8,353 nt of DNA from Candidatus Uhrbacteria bacterium RIFOXYB12_FULL_58_10 (GTDB lineage Bacteria; Patescibacteriota; Patescibacteriia; UBA9934; GWF2-40-263), in assembly GCA_943357275.1 (NCBI GenBank), contig CALRGL010000048.1:1-8353 (forward strand), written 5' to 3'. The notes under the pieces are model-generated. The model was not told the origin of the DNA. It made no database searches and worked only from the letters and a program-made list of their open reading frames with translations. The first letter of the stretch is position 1; every line of letters starts with the position of its first letter. Shown piece after piece: positions 6,486-8,353 of the stretch. The position numbers were made by a program, and so were the translations under genes.

Positions 6486-6977
6486 CGTTTTGAGTTCTCG
6501 CTCGACTTCCTTCATACGCCGAGCAAATTGAGCAAGATCAATCTCATTTTTCAGATTCTTCGCTGAGTACTCTCTCATAAGAGATTCGAGCTCTTCAACA
6601 AAACCACAAGCATCCTTCACGATCTCCCCAAACACCGTATCGTACGTTGGGCACAAAGGAGCAGGAGGCAGTGGAGGAGGTGGAGGTGTGTTGATCGGTA
6701 CACGTCTGATGAACCGCAGAACGATATCAACAGCTGTTTTTTGCTGAGGTTCCACTTTTGGAGCCTTCGTTTGCTGTGCTATCAATGCCTGATACGTAAT
6801 CAATTCCTCCTGAAATTCTTTACGAACCTCATCATAAAAGGGTGAGAACGCATTACGAACCAGTCGAATCAACGCACTTGTTTCAAGCGTTCTCCACAAT
6901 GCATTGGTTGCAAGCGGATATTCCGGATGAAACACCTCGTCATACTTCAAAATAAACGGGTGACGCGAACCAGACAT
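6474..6977 (-). CDS. Hypothetical protein, 167 aa, with a proline run
   Basis: Not recognised. It has no signal peptide or membrane segment, so it is probably cytoplasmic. Residues 1-95 are mostly helical in character, with alternating charged and hydrophobic residues. Residues 98-107 form a proline run (P-P-P-P-P-L-P-P-A-P) linking to a second charged, probably coiled-coil part (about 112-167), rich in Glu, Lys and Arg. Five successive prolines usually need elongation factor P for smooth translation. The ATG at 6977 is well supported: AGGAG at 6988-6984 with a 6-nt spacer. It has its own promoter (7023-7051) just after the terminator of the upstream gene, and its own terminator, so it is an independent unit. 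No catalytic motif is visible. Two helical segments joined by a stiff Pro linker suggest a structural or adaptor protein, but that is speculation. Confidence is for being a real gene. Confidence 0.8.
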   Translation of the reverse strand: MSGSRHPFILKYDEVFHPEYPLATNALWRTLETSALIRLVRNAFSPFYDEVRKEFQEELITYQALIAQQTKAPKVEPQQKTAVDIVLRFIRRVPINTPPPPPLPPAPLCPTYDTVFGEIVKDACGFVEELESLMREYSAKNLKNEIDLAQFARRMKEVERELKTKHG

Positions 6978-6983
6978 AACAAA

Positions 6984-6995
6984 CTCCTTTTGGAG
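6984..6995 (-). promoter_or_regulatory. Ribosome binding site inside a small inverted repeat
   Basis: On the minus strand CTCC-AAAA-GGAG: a 4-bp palindrome whose 3' arm is the Shine-Dalgarno AGGAG (6988-6984) of the 167-aa gene, 6 nt from its ATG. The site itself is convincing and fixes the start. The hairpin is short and probably only weakly hinders ribosome access. Confidence 0.6.
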
Positions 6996-7022
6996 GCTGG
7001 GAAAGAACGAAAAGGAAAGAGA

Positions 7023-7051
7023 AACTTAACGAAGTTGTTGGAAAATGTCAA
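7023..7051 (-). promoter_or_regulatory. Promoter of the 167-aa gene
   Basis: On the minus strand TTGACA (7051-7046), an exact 17-bp spacer, TAAGTT (7028-7023; three of six). The start is predicted near 7016, giving a leader of about 39 nt that contains the ribosome site. It lies immediately downstream of the terminator of the 136-aa gene, so it begins a new unit. Confidence 0.7.
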
Positions 7052-7058
7052 TGGAAGT

Positions 7059-7088
7059 AAAACAAAACCGCTATCAGTAAGATAACGG
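7059..7088 (-). terminator. Intrinsic terminator after the 136-aa gene
   Basis: On the minus strand CCGTTATC (7088-7081) pairs with GATAGCGG (7075-7068) over 8 bp with a 5-nt loop, followed by TTTTGTTTT. One pair is G-U in the minus RNA but A-C on the plus strand, which confirms the direction. A second G+C-rich hairpin (7097-7101 with 7108-7112) lies between it and the stop codon. Confidence 0.82.
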
Positions 7089-7158
7089 CCGAAGTGGGCG
7101 CGACGTGGCGCCAGTTGAAGAGAAAAGTGAAGTTTGTCTCGAGTATGTGATCGAGAAA

Positions 7159-7569
7159 CTACTCCCAATAACACTTTCCCTGATGTTCCATGATCGACTG
7201 GACTCCTTCTCCATCGAACTGGATCATGAAGTTCACGAACACGTCCTCGTTCAGAATTCCACGAACTCCGTCACAGTCCGTGTCGATGAAGTAGTAGCCG
7301 GATCGAAGTGCAAAGACCCCACGGTCGAAGTCGATGTAACACTTGTCGTCGCCAGCACGCTTGCATGCCGAGATCTCCACCTGGAGATGCAAGAGGCAAA
7401 CAGTATCTTCTCCGCAAAGATGGTTATTACCCCGCTCAAAGCGTTGCACCTCCGACATCTCTTCGGAAGGCTGTGCTGTTTCCAGAAGAGCGACCTGTTC
7501 GACACCGAGCAACGAGGTGAGAGCGAACGACATCACCGCAAACCAGATCGAAGGAAGGAAAGGATTCAT
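7159..7569 (-). CDS. Hypothetical, probably exported six-cysteine protein, 136 aa
   Basis: Not recognised. Residues about 3-23 are strongly hydrophobic (F-L-P-S-I-W-F-A-V-M-S-F-A-L-T-S-L-L-G-V) and look like a signal peptide, though with no Lys or Arg before residue 43 the usual positive n-region is missing. The remainder is acidic and contains exactly six cysteines (52, 58, 69, 77, 99, 133), an even number suited to disulfides outside the cytoplasm. Residues 96-101, D-T-D-C-D-G, resemble a calcium-binding D-x-D-x-D-G loop, but the position-12 ligand is Asn107 rather than Glu/Asp. The ATG at 7569 has GAGGAG with a 5-nt spacer. A longer plus-strand frame on the opposite side (7105-7572) begins at GTG without a ribosome site and is rejected. 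No promoter is visible in the 127 nt upstream, so it is probably the last gene of the lipoprotein operon, ended by the terminator at 7059-7088. Confidence 0.75.
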   Translation of the reverse strand: MNPFLPSIWFAVMSFALTSLLGVEQVALLETAQPSEEMSEVQRFERGNNHLCGEDTVCLLHLQVEISACKRAGDDKCYIDFDRGVFALRSGYYFIDTDCDGVRGILNEDVFVNFMIQFDGEGVQSIMEHQGKCYWE

Positions 7570-7696
7570 TAGAACTCCTCAGGAAGGTGAAGTTGAATGT
7601 TCCCTCAAATGAATCTTCGATTTGGAATCGAAAGCTCGTTTAAGGGCCGTTTGGGAGAACGGCCAGTTTGATGGTTGAAGCGAGTTCCCTAGTCGC
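7570..7696. other. Intergenic stretch with stem-loops
   Basis: The 127 nt between the 34-aa and 136-aa genes hold two clear inverted repeats: GGCCGTT/AACGGCC (7645-7651 with 7658-7664) and TTCGAT/ATCGAA (7616-7621 with 7627-7632). A looser one overlaps 7680-7699. None is followed by a T run on the minus strand, so they look more like mRNA stabilising or processing structures within the operon than terminators. No promoter was found here. Confidence 0.5.
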
Positions 7697-7801
7697 TTAG
7701 CGATGCTTCGACACGACCATGGTCCTGAGAAACAGGAACCCAATGGTCACAACGATGGCTCCGCCAACGTTCAACTCCGCGAAGGAAAAGAACGCAAACA
7801 T
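7697..7801 (-). CDS. Small single-pass membrane peptide, 34 aa, coupled to the lipoprotein gene
   Basis: The ATG at 7801-7799 shares its A with the TAA stop of the lipoprotein gene (TAATG), a classic coupling arrangement, and has GGAG at 7810-7807 with a 5-nt spacer. The peptide begins M-F-A-F-F-S-F-A, carries one acidic residue (Glu9), continues through a hydrophobic stretch rich in Gly, Ile, Val and Phe (about 12-25), and ends basic (Arg26, Lys32, His33, Arg34). One membrane helix with an inside C-terminus is the natural reading. It was found by translating below normal length cut-offs and matches no family I recognise. Position and coupling suggest equal expression with the lipoprotein, possibly as a partner or membrane anchor. 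Holin-like or toxin-like peptides look similar, but nothing else nearby supports that. Confidence 0.65.
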   Translation of the reverse strand: MFAFFSFAELNVGGAIVVTIGFLFLRTMVVSKHR

Positions 7802-8046
7802 TACTTCTCCTTACGAATCATGATCAGATTGGCGCCGGCGAGGTCGATGTGCTGGACACCGTCCACCATCGTCACCACCGGTTCCTTGGCCGACATCTCG
7901 ATCTTCCAGTCTCCGGGGTTGAACTCCGGCTGACTGGCGGTCCGTGATGCTTTCTCGATCTGTTTGACCTTGATGACGTGGTCGATGCAGGCCGAGAGAA
8001 AAAGGGCAGAAAAGAGCAAAATCGAAGCAGCGAGGGACTTGTTCAC
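7801..8046 (-). CDS. Small lipoprotein, 81 aa, GTG start
   Basis: Not assigned to a family. The N-terminus is a textbook lipoprotein signal: N-K-S, a hydrophobic core A-A-S-I-L-L-F-S-A-L-F, then lipobox L-S-A-C (17-20), so Cys20 is predicted to be lipidated and the 62-residue mature part to be tethered outside the cytoplasmic membrane. The mature part is charged in its first third and then beta-strand-like (W-K-I-E-M, V-V-T-M-V, L-I-M-I). The GTG at 8046 is chosen over the upstream GTG at 8139, which has no ribosome site and would bury the signal peptide 31 residues in; 8046 has AGGAG (8057-8053) with a 6-nt spacer. Expression starts from a near-perfect promoter at 8200-8228 through a leader of about 147 nt with an attenuator-like hairpin. 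Codons are visibly more G+C-rich than in the SMC or VanW genes. Confidence 0.82.
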   Translation of the reverse strand: MNKSLAASILLFSALFLSACIDHVIKVKQIEKASRTASQPEFNPGDWKIEMSAKEPVVTMVDGVQHIDLAGANLIMIRKEK

Positions 8047-8052
8047 GAAAAT

Positions 8053-8057
8053 CTCCT
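8053..8057 (-). promoter_or_regulatory. Ribosome binding site that decides the GTG start of the lipoprotein
   Basis: AGGAG on the minus strand, 6 nt before GTG 8046-8044. The same frame stays open upstream to GTG 8139, so without this site the gene would be called 31 codons too long and the lipoprotein signal missed. Confidence 0.8.
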
Positions 8058-8067
8058 GTACACCGGG

Positions 8068-8134
8068 TTTGAGCACTAAACAAAAAGACCGATCACTGTT
8101 TACTTCCTGGGAAATAACCAACGATCGGCTCAAA
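8068..8134 (-). promoter_or_regulatory. Attenuator-like leader structure before the lipoprotein gene
   Basis: In the minus-strand leader, CCGATC (8128-8123) pairs with GATCGG (8094-8089), with further internal pairing (UUC/GAA around 8106-8113), followed by UCUUUUUGUUU (five U at 8086-8082). This has the form of an intrinsic terminator lying before the coding region. A flanking 7-bp repeat, TTTGAGC/GCTCAAA (8068-8074 with 8128-8134), can enclose the whole element or compete for its outermost pair. No riboswitch class was recognised. No ATG leader peptide precedes it. Confidence 0.5.
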
Positions 8135-8151
8135 ATCACAATAAATGTGAT
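8135..8151. repeat. Perfect 6-5-6 palindrome in the lipoprotein leader
   Basis: ATCACA (8135-8140), 5-nt gap, TGTGAT (8146-8151). It lies about 42-58 nt downstream of the predicted start point, so it could act as an RNA hairpin just ahead of the attenuator-like structure or as a DNA operator. Its half-sites resemble TGTGA-type regulator sites, but the gap is shorter than for CRP, and no cognate regulator is in the window. Confidence 0.5.
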
Positions 8152-8199
8152 GTTTGTATTCAGGCTCTCTCTTTCCCAAATCTATTCAATTGTGCCCTA

Positions 8200-8228
8200 A
8201 GTATAGCACTTTTTAGGGGTTTTGTCAA
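8200..8228 (-). promoter_or_regulatory. Near-consensus promoter of the lipoprotein operon
   Basis: On the minus strand TTGACA (8228-8223), an exact 17-bp spacer ending in TGC, and TATACT (8205-8200), so it is both a near-consensus and an extended -10 promoter. The start is predicted near 8193. An inverted repeat CCCTAA/TTAGGG (8195-8200 and 8213-8218) flanks and partly covers the -10 box, where a repressor could bind. The 92 nt upstream (to 8292) hold only a loose GGCTA/TAGCC repeat (8238-8242 with 8257-8261). Confidence 0.85.
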
Positions 8229-8292
8229 TGGGAATCAGGCTATTTTTGTCTTATTTTAGCCAAATCATCTATTTCGATCCTTAAAGATTCTA

Positions 8293-8321
8293 TTGACGTT
8301 AAAACAGAATTCCTTTATCCT
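8293..8321 (+). promoter_or_regulatory. Plus-strand promoter for a unit beyond the right edge
   Basis: TTGACG (8293-8298), an exact 17-bp spacer, TATCCT (8316-8321, four of six). The start is predicted near 8328. No start codon is reached before the window ends, so the product is unknown. It faces away from the lipoprotein promoter, about 65 bp from its -35. Confidence 0.6.
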
Positions 8322-8331
8322 GCGCACATCC

Positions 8332-8351
8332 GTCAAAACGCTCATTTTGAC
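8332..8351. repeat. Inverted repeat immediately after the right-edge promoter
   Basis: GTCAAAA (8332-8338) and TTTTGAC (8345-8351), a perfect 7-bp repeat with a 6-nt gap, beginning about 4 nt after the predicted start. It could be an operator or the 5' stem of the transcript; the window ends too soon to choose. Confidence 0.55.
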
Positions 8352-8353
8352 CA

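Noticed and set aside
7105..7572. 155-aa plus-strand frame, longer than the 136-aa minus gene opposite
   Set aside because: It begins at GTG with no ribosome site, has no promoter, and shows no domain or signal peptide. The minus frame has GAGGAG at 5 nt, an N-terminal hydrophobic segment and a matching terminator.
8047..8139. Longer 112-aa version of the lipoprotein starting at GTG 8139
   Set aside because: There is no ribosome site, it would bury the lipoprotein signal internally, and it overlaps the structured leader. GTG 8046 has AGGAG at 6 nt.

Overview
The window reads as bacterial chromosome of ordinary genetic code (UGA is used as stop at the end of the first gene and nowhere in frame inside the others). 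The combination of a VanW-family peptidoglycan-binding protein, a very short SMC ATPase without a recognisable hinge, an NrnA-type DHH phosphoesterase, ClpP and several genes with no Shine-Dalgarno site would suit a small-genome lineage such as the Patescibacteria (CPR). That is inference from gene style; no rRNA or other phylogenetic marker is present.

Layout. (1) 2-2066, plus strand: the last 46 codons of an Hsp20 small heat-shock protein, overlapped or closely followed by a VanW-family membrane-anchored protein. (2) 2137-2398, minus strand: an apparently free-standing RNA gene, with a consensus promoter, a rod-shaped structure of about 230 nt and an intrinsic terminator. (3) 2511-4097, minus strand: a two-gene operon, a DHH/DHHA1 phosphoesterase followed by clpP. 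(4) 4160-6418, plus strand: the short SMC. It is divergent from the DHH gene, and the two share a 62-bp intergenic region whose promoter elements predict nearly leaderless mRNAs on both sides. (5) 6474-8228, minus strand: an accessory block of four small unrecognised genes: an 81-aa lipoprotein, a translationally coupled 34-aa membrane peptide, a 136-aa probably exported six-cysteine protein, and a separately promoted 167-aa protein with a proline run. (6) 8293-8353: a plus-strand promoter with an inverted repeat just after its start point, for something beyond the right edge.

How it fits together. The left and middle parts are housekeeping: protein quality control (Hsp20, ClpP), nucleotide or short-RNA turnover (DHH), chromosome organisation (SMC) and cell envelope (VanW). 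The right part differs. All four genes have AGGAG/GGAG ribosome sites at 5-6 nt, whereas the housekeeping genes have none, and the one line counted there is G+C-richer (36 of 60 bases at 7861-7920, against 26 of 60 at 5401-5460 and 25 of 60 at 541-600). Its three upstream genes probably form one envelope-directed operon behind a leader of about 147 nt that contains an attenuator-like hairpin with a U run.

Transcription punctuation is unusually readable. Five TTGACA/TTGACG promoters with exact 17-bp spacers and one extended -10 promoter can be placed, along with five or six intrinsic terminators. No transposase, integrase, CRISPR array, tRNA or rRNA was seen.
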